A stretch of 64,000 bases of DNA, taken from Acheta domesticus (Eukaryota > Arthropoda > Insecta > Orthoptera > Gryllidae). The stretch spans positions 65,440,232-65,504,231 of the forward strand of contig JAHLJT010008756.1 of NCBI GenBank assembly GCA_031308135.1, given 5' to 3'. Below, one piece after another: positions 32,416 to 44,448 of the stretch. Every line of letters begins with the position of its first letter. The first letter of the stretch is position 1. The position numbers and the translations under genes were made by a program. The notes under the pieces are model-generated. The model made no database searches and had not been told where the DNA came from. It worked only from the letters and a program-made list of their open reading frames with translations.

Positions 32416-33744
32416 CACTCTCGTTCACTACATCTTGAATGATTACTAAATCCTTTCAAATTGAATTCTGATATAATGAGGGGCAGAACTACGAGTAACA
32501 AGCGTATCTATGAGATAGGTCTCGCGAGCGAAGGCCGTAAAACTGCGAGCTAAGCATGCTATGCCGTGATTTTGAAATTGCATTTGTCTCGAAAACGAGA
32601 TGTAACATCAGATTTTTTATTCAACCAACCTCCTATTGATTTCATGGCCATTCAGATGATTGAATCGGAAGCTAAATTACTAAACATTCAAAAATTTAGT
32701 AAATGGGTCTCATGGGAAAGAATCACCAAAGAGGACAATAGGCGAAATGCAGCATTTCGTATTTACGTACTTCCGCCGTACTAGGTACGTCAAGGTCGCG
32801 GGCAACTAGCTTACTAGAAGTCGCGGGCACTGCGTATTCAGAAACTGGTGCAAGATTTAAAACCAAGGGTTGTACAAATTGCTCTGGTGTGGTGGTACGT
32901 CACTGGACTCCTAGCTAATGACAGTCTTTTGGAGAAGCCAGTTCACAGTTATTATGCGAAATTTAGCGATATTAATCCCCGTTTTTTCTAACAAAGAATG
33001 GAAATTATCCCTTAAAATAAAATAAATATGTCTTATTTAAACTTACCAACTGAGAGTGAAATTATACATTTTGAATCCACAGGATCTTGATTTCGTAAAC
33101 GCGTTTACTTAAGAGTACAATAATTGCATTAACTTCCAACGTTCAGTTTGTGTGTTTACCATTCTTGTTTGATAAAAAGAGATGTCATCTATAAAAGAGA
33201 CTTATTAATGTATAGACGTCTTAATTTATTTCAAATTATTGCTATAAATAACAAATAACAATATTAGTTAATAATAACTAACTCTAAAAAAAACATGCAA
33301 GGAATTCGCCATTCAAATATTTTTTGTTGTTGGCAAAAATGATTTTACATGGAAGAATTTGAAAATAAAATAAACATGAAATAAACAATAATAATAAATA
33401 AATATAATTCAAATCTTATTTGTTTGACAGAAAACATCCGGCCAATGTCTTTTCCTTTCCATTCGTCGTAAATACTTGGAGCACGCACGTTTGCATTCTC
33501 CGCTTCAGCTTACACCTGGCAACCCCTTTTTGGTTTTGGAGGGGAAATGAAAACGGAGTCAAGGGGAGTTGTCTGTGATCGCAGGAGTGCCGGGCTTTGA
33601 AGACAGGCAAGTAGCTTACGAGGACTCAATTTGACAAGTCTGACCTATGCATCTCTTCACTGAACTCAGTGTTCAAAGAAAGTGCACTTTTCCTCTTTGG
33701 CCTGTCGATGTTGCATTTTTAGTAAAAGGTAGAAACATTCCTAG
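32416..33744. other. AT-rich stretch without recognisable gene
   Basis: No motif or repeat that I can name. Confidence 0.4.
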
Positions 33745-34035
33745 CCGACCTGAATGGCCGAGGTGGATAGGAACGTGTACGGATAAGAGCGTGTACTGAC
33801 TCAGCACTTCGGTTCGAACGGTCGCGGGCTCGAGTCCCGCCCAGGCCATGGTTGTTTGTCTCTTGTTTTTTCATGTATGTATTGTCGCGGAGGGCTTTGA
33901 GTTCTGCTGACCCAGATCAGAGGAGCCCGCAAGTGTGTTGGTATCTAGGATATGTTCGAATATGCGTCCATTGGGATCTAAAGGGTAACCCGGGCGTAGA
34001 CTGCATGAAAGCCCTAAAAAAATTTATCAAAATGT
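33745..34035 (+). mobile_element. SINE-C: tRNA-headed SINE with class II-like head
   Basis: The head has an A box TGGCCGAGGTGG (~33761) and a B box GGGCTCGAGTCCCGCCC (~33827), like a leucine/serine-type tRNA. A ~190-bp unrelated body and an A-rich end (~34015-34030) follow. A possible target duplication (GTAGAAACATT on the left, GTAGGACATT on the right) is imperfect. The box spacing is longer than in an ordinary tRNA, so I call a SINE rather than a functional tRNA gene. Confidence 0.65.
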
Positions 34036-36185
34036 AGGACATTTTACAGAAAACAATATTACGCCATGTTTCAGATGTTGCCCGCAATGTGCAAGTCGAA
34101 CTGTTGTTGGAGTCGCTAGGGGACTCCTTTAAAATATTACTTTGACGTAAATTACATCAAATAGGTAAAATTGCTGATTACGAATTTTGCGTTACAAGAC
34201 AGTTTTAGCGAATATTTTAACACAATGAGCATAATTAAACATTCTTTTTAATCTGTAACTGTGCTCAAAGAATCAGTATAGGATGTTCCAGAGAGTAACA
34301 ACGTACCGTAACACAAAGCCATCGTATTTTATATTAACGGCACACCCGAACCAAAACAGTAATATCGTGACTTTTGACAATCAATGGAACACTTCGATGT
34401 TGCGGATACTGTGTGCCATCGTGGCATGACTTGCATTACGATACGCTGTTACATGCGTTACCAACTCATGCCAAATTATTTTTGAATAATTTGTAAATTA
34501 ATTTGAAGGACATGGAGAAGTTCCAAACCTTCTGAATAATAAAATAATCGAATACGTATTTACGTAAATATTTAGGGACCGATTTTAAGTACATATGCGC
34601 AAGTTGATCTTAACTATTACTTTCATGAAAGGTAAGAAAATGCGACATACATTACTTCTTAGGAAACTTTCCAGCTTAATGGGTTCCAATTCAGAAAGTT
34701 TCTCCCACGAAAATATCATACATTTGTTGCAAATATTACTCTAACTATATGGAAATTGTGGACTAATTTCTAAGAAAAAACGAATAGATTCGAATACCAC
34801 ATTAATTCAGGAAACGATACAAGAGTGTAAAGTTTTACTTCTGGTGGAGAATATGTGAGTGAAAATTAATTGGTATTTATAGAGTCCGCCGGTTCCAAGA
34901 CAAAAAATTATTTATAACTGGAGCGAAAAACTGGACGAGTTACAGCGTAATTTTCTACTTTCAGTTTTTCCACGGGAATGAGTTTCATTCGCGAAATTCT
35001 GGAGCGCTGTAGTTTTTGAGGTCGCTATTTCGCGAAAGTGGTTTCTCACAATTTCGTGTTTCTCTCGTAGTATGTCTGCCCAAGTGAACACAGCATTTCT
35101 ACACGCTACGTTAAACTTGTTTCTAATTACGCAGACGAGAAAGTTCGTTCAATATAGTTTAACCACTAATTTTCATTTTTTGATACTTTATTTCAAGAAA
35201 AAATGTAGGTAATATTTCCTCTCACTTTTAGAGGATTTAAAAAAATTAATAATGTTTGTATAATATGTTTGTCCTACTAATTTTAAATTATTTTGAAGAT
35301 TTTTATGAGAAAAAATGTTTTCTTCCTACTTGTAGAATATTTTTTTATTATTTTTATAAGAAAATGAGTTCAACATTTTGACATAAATGTTTTATAAAAT
35401 TTTTATAAACTTTTTAACATTGTTGGAACATTTCAATCGCATTTTAGTAGATATCACAATGACGATCACCTCACCTAGAAATCACAAGTGGTTTTGATGT
35501 CTTTTGAGCCCAATGAGTAAATAGGTTTGCAGAACCCGGACGACAAAAACCTACGAAACCACAGGAAATGTGCAATAAGAGCCTAATTCTGTTTAATATA
35601 TTCAAATTTTAAGCTTGTTTCATTTTTCAAAACACTTATTTCTTCTAGATTTAGATCCAAAAAGGAAAGATAACTTTTTCCTAGCAAAATTTAGTTACAT
35701 GTTATGTTTGCTATTCTGTTACGTGTTGATCCATAACGATGTTGATCTGATGAATAATGTTTAACTCTGTGATTTGAAAAGAGCTTAAAATTGGATTTTC
35801 ATTGTATCCAACAAGAAAAAGAAAGGACACTCTGCCCGAGAAAACAGAACCAGAAACCCGAACCAGCAAACAACAGGGCACCTAATATGCGTAGAAAATG
35901 TACAAATGTTGTTTGTGCAACTCATAATTTCCAACATAGTTTTCGCCAAAATATATTTAAAGCTCGGTTGACGCTTCACTATAATCAAGTTGGTGAAGAG
36001 GCTTTGGACTTCGGAATTTGCTGTTTCCGTTTAACAAGTTCCAGCATATACGAGTTATAACTTCCAAAATATTTAGTGCCAAAGGTTTTGTGGCCGAAAA
36101 AATTGTTGATTTGTACGAAATAGAAAGCATCCGTTAATCTAACAATGCATTGTACCTCCCTTTGTTTCTGTATCGTTCTCCGCTC
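34036..36185. other. AT-rich stretch without recognisable gene
   Basis: No coding segment, RNA gene or shared repeat recognised. Confidence 0.45.
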
Positions 36186-36189
36186 TAAA

Positions 36190-36430
36190 CTGCAATTTTT
36201 CTAACTCTGCCTCTGAAATTTTCTAACTCTGCCCGTTTTCACAATAGAATATGTCACGGCATTTCGCGTCTTTCTCTGTCGCACCGCTAGGTATCGCAGG
36301 ATCGCGACCGTATTAAGCAGTGCTTGCGATCATGCCACTCCTAGCGGCAGGACCAGAAAGACGCGAAATGCCGTGTGATATTCCATCGTGGATATAGAAG
36401 CTCGAGAGGAAGTGTTAGAAAAATCGCACT
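36190..36430. mobile_element. Palindromic MITE family P, copy 1
   Basis: Almost the whole element is an inverted repeat. Arms start TGCAATTTTTCTAAC and end GTTAGAAAAATCGCA, with inner arms GGCATTTCGCGTCTTTCT and AGAAAGACGCGAAATGCC. The centre holds GCGACCGTATTAAGCAGTGC. Copies with the same arms lie at 40632-40862 and 49682-49887. The CTCTGCCTCT block is duplicated in the left arm of this copy. It is non-coding. Confidence 0.85.
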
Positions 36431-38095
36431 ATAGTGGCAGATTCATTCATTGAGTCCGTGAAGAGATAAGATTCAACCAATAATAACTTTTTGTTTCCGT
36501 AAGGTCACGTCGTTTTCTCCGTTTAAGTTCTTCTAACTTTGAATTGCTGGTTTCATTGTAGATAAGAGGTATTGTTTTTATCAACATTTTTTCTTTAAAT
36601 TAGTAGATGCTGATAGCTTAGAGGTAAATATCAGAGTTGCTGTCTGGAAACTAGAAATTTGACTACCTTTAATTTTAATCATTCTGAAGCCAACAATATC
36701 TTGCAAACATTTAGAATATAGCTATCGGACCTCTTGGCATAAGTGAAAACTAAAAATGTGCAGAATATATTATTCCCTAAAATTTTACAGAACACACAGA
36801 ATTGGAGTAAAAGTTCTCTTCTTGTTCTCCTTCGTCTTTTCTTTTTAATGTTCGTCACCCTTCTCATCCTTTTTGTCCTCGGTGTCCCAGTTAATATTTA
36901 TTTACAAGCATACACAAGCTTAAAATACAAATAAGACAATCTAAAATTATCAGGGCCATCAATACAATAAAATAATAATTCTTCAGGGTCATTTAAGAGA
37001 TACGTACATCTATCATCACATTCGTTTGCAGTCAGTGCGAGATAAAAGGGCGAGTCTCCCTTCTACCAGTTAATATTAATGTTACGCGGCAATTCCAAGT
37101 CTTACTTCAACACGAAAGAGTACAAGGTAGAAACTTCAAGCGATTTGACTATTAAAACAATTGACAGCGATTCGTGGTACGGAGCTAATATCATTAACCT
37201 ATTTTTTTTTAAATCATCTTATCACTTTAAGAGTTTAAATAAAAAATCAGATATTGTATTAAAGTGTTCAGATAGAAGTTTCGCAAAAAGTTGTGTGCCC
37301 TTGGTAAAAATTCCAATGTTCCACAATTATCGTTTAAATTTGACAAATCATCCTTCGAAACGTAACAGATTTACGTTGATGGTAGTTAATAAGAGGCAAT
37401 GTATTATTATAGTTATTTACGATATAAGTGTCGTAAAGCATTTGATTACAATACGAGATAGGAAAATGGCCAAACAAGGCCGTTAGGCCGAGTTTGGTAA
37501 CCAATTGAGTATTGTAATAATATTTTACGATACGAATATCGTACAACGTTTTATCCACTTTATAAAAAAATGTTAGATTTAGTGTAAGTACATTACCACA
37601 TTAGGGCTGTAAAGTACTTCATTACGAAACTGATTATCGTGGTGTAGTGATTGACTTTACCTAGCCAAAGTGGATAAAAATACTTGTGTTCTAATAACAT
37701 GTATTACGAAACATTTTTATAGTTAATAGAAGGTCACGGTTCATTTTAAAATTCGTTTTCTAATAACACATATGAGGAAACTGATATCAGTTTCGTAAAG
37801 TTTGACGTCAGATACTCGGTGTCGGTAGCCTAACTGCTTAACCACTCTCAGTGAAGTCACAGACGTTAAGTAGCTTGAGACACCGCGGGTCCCTGAATAA
37901 GTGGCCGTCCGGGAAGTCCGGACATGAATGGAACCAAGCCCCCTTGCGGACAGAGATAAAAGATCACAGGTGTTGTCATTGCCAACAATGTTATTTATTT
38001 TAAGAGCAGCTTTCGATGGCTTATCCATCATCATCAGTTTTCTGCTGTCTGGAAGCCACGAAACGACTAATTTTAAATGCCAACGACATTTCACC
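36431..38095. other. Stretch with small palindromes, no gene assigned
   Basis: A 135-codon plus-strand frame at 37079-37486 matches nothing I know. From 37390 to 37800 several short palindromes of the form ACGATA...TATCGT and GAAACTGATATCAGTTTC occur, suggesting decayed inverted-repeat elements. Confidence 0.35.
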
Positions 38096-38099
38096 ACTA

Positions 38100-38215
38100 A
38101 ACCAATAGAGATAAAAGGCAATGACGTGTCGTAGACTACATTTAAACAGTTAACAACGACTACATTTAGAAGGTGATTATTCTGTGTTCAGCGCTTAATG
38201 GCTTGGAACACTGTT
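38100..38215 (+). repeat. Dispersed repeat D, copy 1
   Basis: Blocks AGATAAAAGGCAATGACGTG, ACTACATTTAGA, TTCTGTGTTCAG and TGGCTTGGAACACTGTTAC recur in the same order at 39040-39150. The frame resembles the closing WN motif of CR1/L2-like LINE proteins, but this is weak. Confidence 0.6.
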
Positions 38216-39039
38216 ACAATCCTCTCCTACATTATTTTAGTGGTGTAGATGAGTTTTGCGGCTCTCATACGCAATCAATCCTTATAAATCAAGTCTCTAA
38301 AGAAAGAGAATTTTATGCAGACTTGACTAATTGAACTTTAATTGTAAAAATATGAAGGAATTGTTAAAAAATCTAAATATTAATGTCAAATGCAGCCTGT
38401 AGCACTTGTGCAGCTTTATTGAAAACTATTTAGTTATATAACTGAAAAACAAAGAATTCTAGGGCCTCAAAACCTAGAATTTTAGATCACAGTCCTCAAA
38501 GAAACGTTTGTCACACTGTAAACTACAGGAAAAGATCTTCTTGGACATTCTATTACATGTTTGCTGGTTCGGTACTTCTCGATACTTATTGCCTTGCAAC
38601 TTCAATTTCAAACATTGCGATGAGTAGAATCGGACTTGTCCGATCCTGTATTTTCGTTTTGACTACTTTACATAGCTTTCTCAAGCGTAAAATCAACTGT
38701 ACAGAAGATTGTATATTTACTTTAAATGTGTTTTCCCCAGGAACATAATAAGGAAAAATACAGAAATAATGCAGAAAAAACCTTTATTGACAATTTGTTT
38801 CAAATATCAATTGCATTGCCTTTTATTTTTATTTGATATTCTTTAAGTACATGCAAAGTTTCCTTTATACGTTTCTCAAACAAATAAACACGTTCCCTCT
38901 TAATATGGAAATGGAAGGATAGCGAAGAGGATAGAGTTTATCAAGCGAGAGTACTCTCACAGGTAATAATAGAACTTTTAGTAATAACAGAACTTTTAAA
39001 AAATGGAAGCCCGGTTACGAACGGCACCTAATCCCCTGG
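38216..39039. other. AT-rich stretch upstream of the CpG island
   Basis: No gene or nameable repeat seen. Confidence 0.4.
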
Positions 39040-39150
39040 GTGATGGGGATAAAAGGCAATGACGTGACAAATACTACATCAGATTCCGTTTGAAAGAGAA
39101 TTCGTCTGTGTTCAATGCCGTAAATGTTTGGAACAATGTTACAAAAGTAA
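39040..39150 (+). repeat. Dispersed repeat D, copy 2
   Basis: This is the second copy of the 38100-38215 repeat: GGATAAAAGGCAATGACGTG, TCTGTGTTCAATGCC, TGTTTGGAACAATGTTAC. Confidence 0.6.
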
Positions 39151-39189
39151 CAAATTTTTTCGAGTTACCCAAATTTTCCCAACCCATAT

Positions 39190-39600
39190 TACGTCGGTTG
39201 GCCCACTGCGCGGCGCGCCACCGCGAGCGCGCCAGCTCGCTCGGCGCTGGCGGGCGCTGCGGCGGCTAGTCCGCGAGCGGCGTCGCGCAGTGCCGTGCGG
39301 GGCGTCGCGGCGAGCGGACGCGAGCACGAGGGGCGGGCCGGTGCGCGCAGGAGGCCGTGCCACAGAGGCGACGCCGCGCCGGGCCGGGGAGGCGGGGAGC
39401 AGGAGGCCATGCGGCCGGGCGGCGCAGTTCCCCAGGAGGCCGTGCCCGCCAGAAGCCCTCGCTGAAGGGGCGGACGCCGCGCAGCGGAGGGCGAGGGCGA
39501 GGACGAGGACGAGGGCGAGCGACGGGAGGACGGAAGGGCGGCGGCGATGGCGTTGCGCGTGAGGGTGGACGCCGTGAGCGGCGCCCGCGACCGCGGGGAT
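39190..39600 (+). promoter_or_regulatory. CpG island at the 5' end of the otoferlin-like gene
   Basis: A very CpG-rich, GC-rich stretch with abrupt edges ends at the first coding exon. I infer that it contains the promoter and 5' UTR. I see no clear TATA box. Long frames on both strands here are compositional. Confidence 0.6.
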
Positions 39601-39625
39601 AAGCTGCTGCGCGTGTCTTTTCGCG
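39547..39625 (+). CDS. Otoferlin-like ferlin, first coding exon
   Basis: Ferlins are large tail-anchored multi-C2-domain proteins that act in calcium-dependent membrane fusion. Otoferlin is the vesicle-release sensor of hair cells, and insects carry orthologues. The ATG at 39547 opens 26 codons beginning MALRVRV and containing VSGARDRGDK, then ending VSFR. The last base starts a glycine codon before the donor GTGAGT at 39626 (phase 1). From memory, vertebrate otoferlin starts MAL, then has VS.LRGRGDR and ends this segment with VTFRG. About half of the residues match and the spacing is the same, which places this exon at the start of the first C2 domain. The AUG context GCGGCGATGG is good. The exon lies in a CpG island. 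No exon 2 was recognised, so the rest of the gene is outside the window or unrecognised downstream. Alternative: a chance frame in GC-rich DNA. The donor and the full-length match make that less likely. Confidence 0.7.
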
Positions 39626-41130
39626 GTGAGTTGGAATTTTTGGATTTGACTCGTGCACTTTTATTTTGAATTAATTGATTCTTCCCACTGTATTGTTGTG
39701 TAAAGTAAAATAGAATAAATCCAACAAGATGTACTTAACAAGAACTACGAGTAGTAGATATTGCGCAAACCTTTTCGTGGTGAGTTGGAATTTTTGGATT
39801 TGACTCGTGCACTTTTATTTTCAATGAATTTATTCTTTTCAATGTATTGTTGTGTAAAGTAAAATAGAATGAATCTAATAAGTTATACTTTACAAGAACC
39901 AGAAGGTATTGCGCAAACATTTTAACGGAGAGATGGAATTTTTGGATTTGACTCGAGCACTTACTTTTTCAATTAATTTATGTTTGTTCTCAAAGCATTC
40001 TTGTGTATTGCGAATGAACCTTACAAGAGGTAATTAACATTAAGTAATAGGTTTTGCGCGAAAAGTTTCGTGATAAGTTGAAATGTTTGTATTTGATTCG
40101 CGCACTTAATTTGGAATTAATTTATTGCACCTAATGTATTGTGTAAAGTAAAATAGAATGAACCTAACAAGTTATACTTTGCAAGAACTAGAAGGTATTT
40201 CGCAAACGTTTTTACGGAGAGGTGGAATTTTTGGATTTGACTCAAAACCTTTCTTTTTTATTAATGTAAATTTGTTTCTAATGCATTCTTGGGTAATGTA
40301 AAAGAGAATGAACCTAACAAGAGATACTTAACAAGAGCTAGTAGCTATTGCGCAAACAGTTTCGTGGTGAGTTGGAATTTTTTAATTTGATTCGTGCACT
40401 TTCATTTTGAATTAAATTATTCTTCCCAATGCATTGTGTAAAGTAAAATAGAATAAACCTAAAAATCGATACTTTACAATAATTAGTAGATATTGTGCAA
40501 CATTTTTTACAGTGAGATGGAATTTTTGGTTTTGGACTCGTGCACTTTTTTTTTCCATAATTTATTTTTCTCAATGTATTGTTGTGCAAAGTGAAATAGA
40601 ATGAACCTAACAAGAGATGCTTAACAAGAACTATAGTGCGATTTTTCTAGACCTGCTCCTCAAACCCCTATGGCCACGATGGGATATCACACGGCATTTC
40701 GCGTCTTTCTCCGTTAAGCTGCTAGAATTCGCATGATTGCAAACACTGCTTGATACGGTCGCGATCATGCGATACCTGACGGCACGACTGAGAACTACGC
40801 GAAATACCGAGACATATTCCATTCTGAAGACAGGCCGTCAGGGAGAAAGTTAGAAAAATCGCAGTATAACAGGGATTGAGCAAACCGCGTCGCCGTGAGT
40901 TTCTTTGCCGGTATTTCTTTTTGAATTTACGCACTTTTGGTTGGGAATACTCTGCTGCGTGTTTTCGCGGTAAGTTAGAATTTTTGGATTTGATTCGTAG
41001 TATTACGTGCACTTCCTTTCTGCAGTTAATTATTCTTGCCATTGTAATGATGTATGAAGTAGAATAGAGTGAACTTCGCAAGAGACATTAGAAGTAGTAG
41101 AGGTTGCGTGTACCTTTTCGCAACGAGTAG
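39606..41130 (+). repeat. ~147-bp tandem array seeded by the exon 1/intron 1 boundary
   Basis: The unit starts in the last 20 bases of the exon (CTGCGCGTGTCTTTTCGCG, then GTGAGTTGGAATTTTTGG). Unit starts are at about 39606, 39761, 39909, 40054, 40199, 40348 and 40493, and again after a MITE insertion at about 40950 and 41104. The spacing is 142-155 bp. Each has the boundary-like core, GGAATTTTTGGATTTGACTCGTGCACTTTT, AATGTATTGTTGTG and AAGTAAAATAGAATGAACCTAACAAG blocks. GTGAGT or GTAAGT donors survive at 39626, 39780, 40367 and 40970 and near 40895. In other units the donor is mutated. More diverged boundary-like blocks continue to about 42650 (for example 41504). Confidence 0.85.
40632..40862. 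mobile_element. Palindromic MITE family P, copy 2
   Basis: The copy is framed by TGCGATTTTTCTAG and GTTAGAAAAATCGCA, with the inner arms GGCATTTCGCGTCTTTCT and CTACGCGAAAT. It is inserted in the exon-boundary array. TATA-like bases on both sides (ACTATA left, GTATAA right) fit a TA-type target duplication, not proven. The centre (CACTGCTTGATACGGTCGC) is in opposite orientation to copy 1. Confidence 0.82.
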
Positions 41131-42830
41131 TGATCCTGAGAGAGCATTCTGTTTGAATTCAATTGAGTCCTCGGGGCAATAACATATTATACCAAAATTT
41201 AAGTTTAACATATTTAAGTTTTGCAAAACGGAGAGTAAAGGTTTAGACATTGCATTTTTCATATAGGGATAAACAACATTAATTTACGAATATCACTGGC
41301 ATTTTGCAACGATTCTGTAAAATAAAAACCAAATATCTAGATACACCTATGGGGCGCCGAAATACACAAATATCTCAATTTGATCAGAAATGTGGCATAG
41401 AATGTTATTGCCTCAAGGTCTTTAATTGTTCTTTACATTAATATTAAAGAAATAAAGCATTGAATATTAAGGAATGATTAGTGAACATATCAAGGAATAC
41501 GAGCGCTGCGCATGTCCCTCCGCGATGAGTTCACTTTCACTTTTGAATTAATATTTTTCCGAATTGTCTCCTTTTGGATTTTTTATTCACAACACTCATT
41601 CAAGGAATGTAAAAGATGAAATTGACAGAAGATATCGAAATGAAGTTTGAATACACTTTTTTCATTGTTGTCTCGCGATATGTAAGAATTTTTTAAAGAT
41701 GTGTGTTAATACGTGTATTCTCTTTTTGAACTTAATTTTTTATTTGAAAAAGCTTGAAAAGTAACTGTTATCAACACAAAAGAGTATTCTCCATGTCAGC
41801 ATTGGTTATCTTCCGGGCACTCTATTTCTGTGCGAGCCTTTTCGTGTCTTGCCTATTTTATTTTAAATTTGGCATAGATGATTCAAAAAATGCCGTAAAT
41901 AAATTTAAGAGTTGAACTTTAATAAATTTATGAAAACAGTTGTTCATTCAATTTAAACTAAAACCTGTATATTTATTGAATTTTCGAAGGCACATATCCT
42001 TTTGCGGTGTGCAGAAATTTGAATAATCTTTTCTAATAAATATATTTGAGGACATTTGTTTCTTTTCATTGAATTTTTATTAAAAATGTTCAACTGTGTA
42101 AGAAGTTCCTATATGCTGCAGCTATTGTTACATTTAAAAGTTGAATTAGTGAGTGCATTTTATTTTTGAATTTAATTTCTTCTCAGAATAACTGAAATTA
42201 TGTTTTGTAACTTTATAGAGAATTATCACGGAATATCACATATACTTCCGCCAGGAAGAACAAAAGTTTCCGCTAATCTTTTCGCGTTACAGTCTTGGCA
42301 GTCATATTATTCATTTCCTTCGAATTATTTGTAAGCAATAGGTGTTTTTCTATATGGACTTAACTTTTCATGAATGAGGAAATGTAATAATTGAATTTAA
42401 AAACGTGTAATTGAAATATGCGAGTGAAACTACGGTAGTGAGGATTTGGTTCTTCACGAGATTTATCGCGCTGAATTTGAGCAATTTTTTGAGCTTGTTT
42501 TTGTGCATTTATTTTCTTTAACTTCCATTTGAGTTGGATTATTCTTGTAATTAACAATTTTGGAATATTTTAGTTAACGTGAAAATTACAAATTAAAGTG
42601 ATACACTTGGATTAGCTGTTTTTTTACGGAGAATTAAAACTTTTCTTTCTTAAGCAGTGTTTGCTAAGTATCCTTTCCTGTATAACATCCAGGGAATAAC
42701 ACTCGAGATAAGTGAGGACTAACGCACTTTTTTGTGCAACGACTTTGCTAGTAAACTCATGGTGCTTTGAGAGGTCGAATCGCAAGACCTTCCAAACGTT
42801 GAGTGTTGGTACGCTTACATACGTCCTTGT
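41131..42830. other. Presumed intron 1, degenerate continuation of the array
   Basis: No gene seen. Several blocks such as GCGCATGTCCCTCCGCGATGAG (41507) and CTTTTCGCGTTACAG (42280) look like far-diverged array units. Confidence 0.4.
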
Positions 42831-42834
42831 ACTC

Positions 42835-43300
42835 TCAGTCCGAGAATCATATACTGTGCGTATACGTGGGCGTCCAGAAGGGAAGGGGAAGGACAGCCGG
42901 GGCAACTTGCCCTAGGCCCCGATTTATTTGGGACTCCAATTTTTTTTATTAAAAAAATAAAAAATAAAAGGCTAATATAAGCCGAATATTTTTTAAAAAT
43001 ATAGAGCTCCCATTTATCTACTGATCCTGGCATCTGATTTCCTCTGGGCACCAACGACGTCTGCACAAGATTTGAGAACAGTTGGGCCGTTACCGACAGC
43101 TATATTCCCAACTGACCAGGTGCTTATTTGAGTTGCTCCGCTTCGGCATTTCCTTTTTCGACAATACCGCAGATCGGCATAAAAATATTTTCGAATAATT
43201 GCATTCCTTTTTCTGCGTGGTTTCTTAGTCTGACATTTTTTAAAAAATCCGACGATTTGTATGTCATTGGGAGTTACTTCAGGATTTTGTATATCCATTG
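42835..43300 (-). mobile_element. Possible decayed DNA-transposon ORF fragment
   Basis: A 94-codon minus-strand frame (43298-43014) begins MDIQNPEVTPNDIQ and contains a lysine/arginine-rich segment. It is followed on the same strand by an AT-rich run and a CGGGGC...GCCCCG inverted word near 42895-42922. The pattern resembles ends of hAT-related elements with GGCCC termini, but I cannot match a transposase. Low confidence. Confidence 0.25.
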
Positions 43301-43779
43301 TATACTTTATTCCAACAATTATTTTTAACGTTTAACTTTAGGTTATGTTAGTGTGATGGATGCTCTTCCCGACGACACCAAAGTAGCTCCACGCATTCTT
43401 GCGCTACACTAATGCAAATTTCTGCACAAAGCTAATACGCGACTGCGTGCGCCGCGCATGCGCTTTCACGCATGTGCTGACGTCATACCTCATCCTGCCC
43501 TACAAACACGCGCAGATATTATGTCTGTTGGAGGCTCAATCGTTTCTCGCGCGTCAATGGTGCCGCAGGAAAAGGCGATTCAAATATTACGATATGTTGT
43601 CACGCAAGAAAGTTCGATTGGGACCCTCTGTAAACAGCAAATGAATACATATTTTCATGTAAAAACCTTTTTTTTTAGCTACCAAAAGTTATCTGTTATG
43701 TCCTTCCACACCGATACAGATTTGCGCAAAGGGCGTAAAACGAAAACTGCGTAACAGGTCGCACGAGGTGGATTTCGGC
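43301..43779. other. Stretch without recognisable gene
   Basis: Short frames only. No family match. Confidence 0.4.
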
Positions 43780-44095
43780 CAGGGCGAGAGACTCGAAACA
43801 ATAAAATTGGACAGCGCAGCCCCTCCCGTGTTTTATTAATTCCACTGGCACGTCCGCCGCGTCGCGCCGCCGCCTCGTTGCGTCCTGCCCTGCGCGGCGC
43901 CCCCGGGGGATGCAGGGAGGCAGGCAAGCCACACCGCCCCCCCCCCGCTCTGGACCGCTCCGCCCCCTCCGCTCTGGACCGCTCCGCCCCCCCGCTCTGG
44001 ACCGCTCTGCGCCGCTCCGCGCCGCGCCGCCGCGCTGCCCCCGTTCTGCGAATTAGTTGCAGTACTGACTGCTCCGCCCACGCCGCGACCGGGAG
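43780..44095. repeat. GC-rich stretch with 24-bp tandem repeat
   Basis: CGCTCTGGACCGCTCCGCCC is repeated three times from about 43946 to 44010 with minor changes, followed by GCCGCTCCGCGCC units. It is strongly CpG-rich. Frames on both strands are compositional. Confidence 0.7.
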
Positions 44096-44097
44096 AG

Positions 44098-44448
44098 GGG
44101 GCTCAGGGTATCAACTAATGTCACTGCAGTGTTTCTGACCGGGAGGTCCTAGGCTCGAGTCCGTGGTGAAATGTTAGTCAGGTAGGCAGGATTTTCGACA
44201 CTAGCTAGATAGCTATGCAACCGCTGTCTGGAGGAAAATTCTAGCGGCCAGCTGATCGGTAGTTTTTCGTGGTTTCTCCGGTCAACACTAGGCGAATGTC
44301 GGAACAGTATCCCAACAAACGGACCAAGGACCACGCGAAATTTTTTCTTCCTCTTCCTTGTCCTATCCTCATCCCTTACACACACTTACATTTAGATGCT
44401 CTACACTACCAGGAGACATAAGCCTACACATACCGGGAAGCATAAAGA
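44098..44448 (+). mobile_element. SINE-A, 3'-truncated
   Basis: Head GGCTCAGGGTATCAACTAATG, box B-like AGGCTCGAGTCC, GCGGCCAGCTGATCGGTAG, CACTAGGCGAATGTCGG, CCTTGTCCTATCCTCATCCC and ACACTTACATTTAGATGC blocks are in family order. Confidence 0.82.

Noticed and set aside
33755..33845. tRNA-Leu/Ser gene on the plus strand
   Set aside because: A and B boxes are present but their spacing is too long and the acceptor stem pairs poorly. A downstream body and A-rich end favour a SINE.
37079..37486. 135-codon plus-strand frame
   Set aside because: No recognisable motif, AT-rich low-complexity composition, and the 3' part lies in a region of small palindromes. Not enough to call a gene.
39128..39562. 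Long GC-rich frames on both strands over the otoferlin-like 5' region
   Set aside because: Only the short frame starting at 39547 matches a known protein and ends at a splice donor. The longer frames are compositional.
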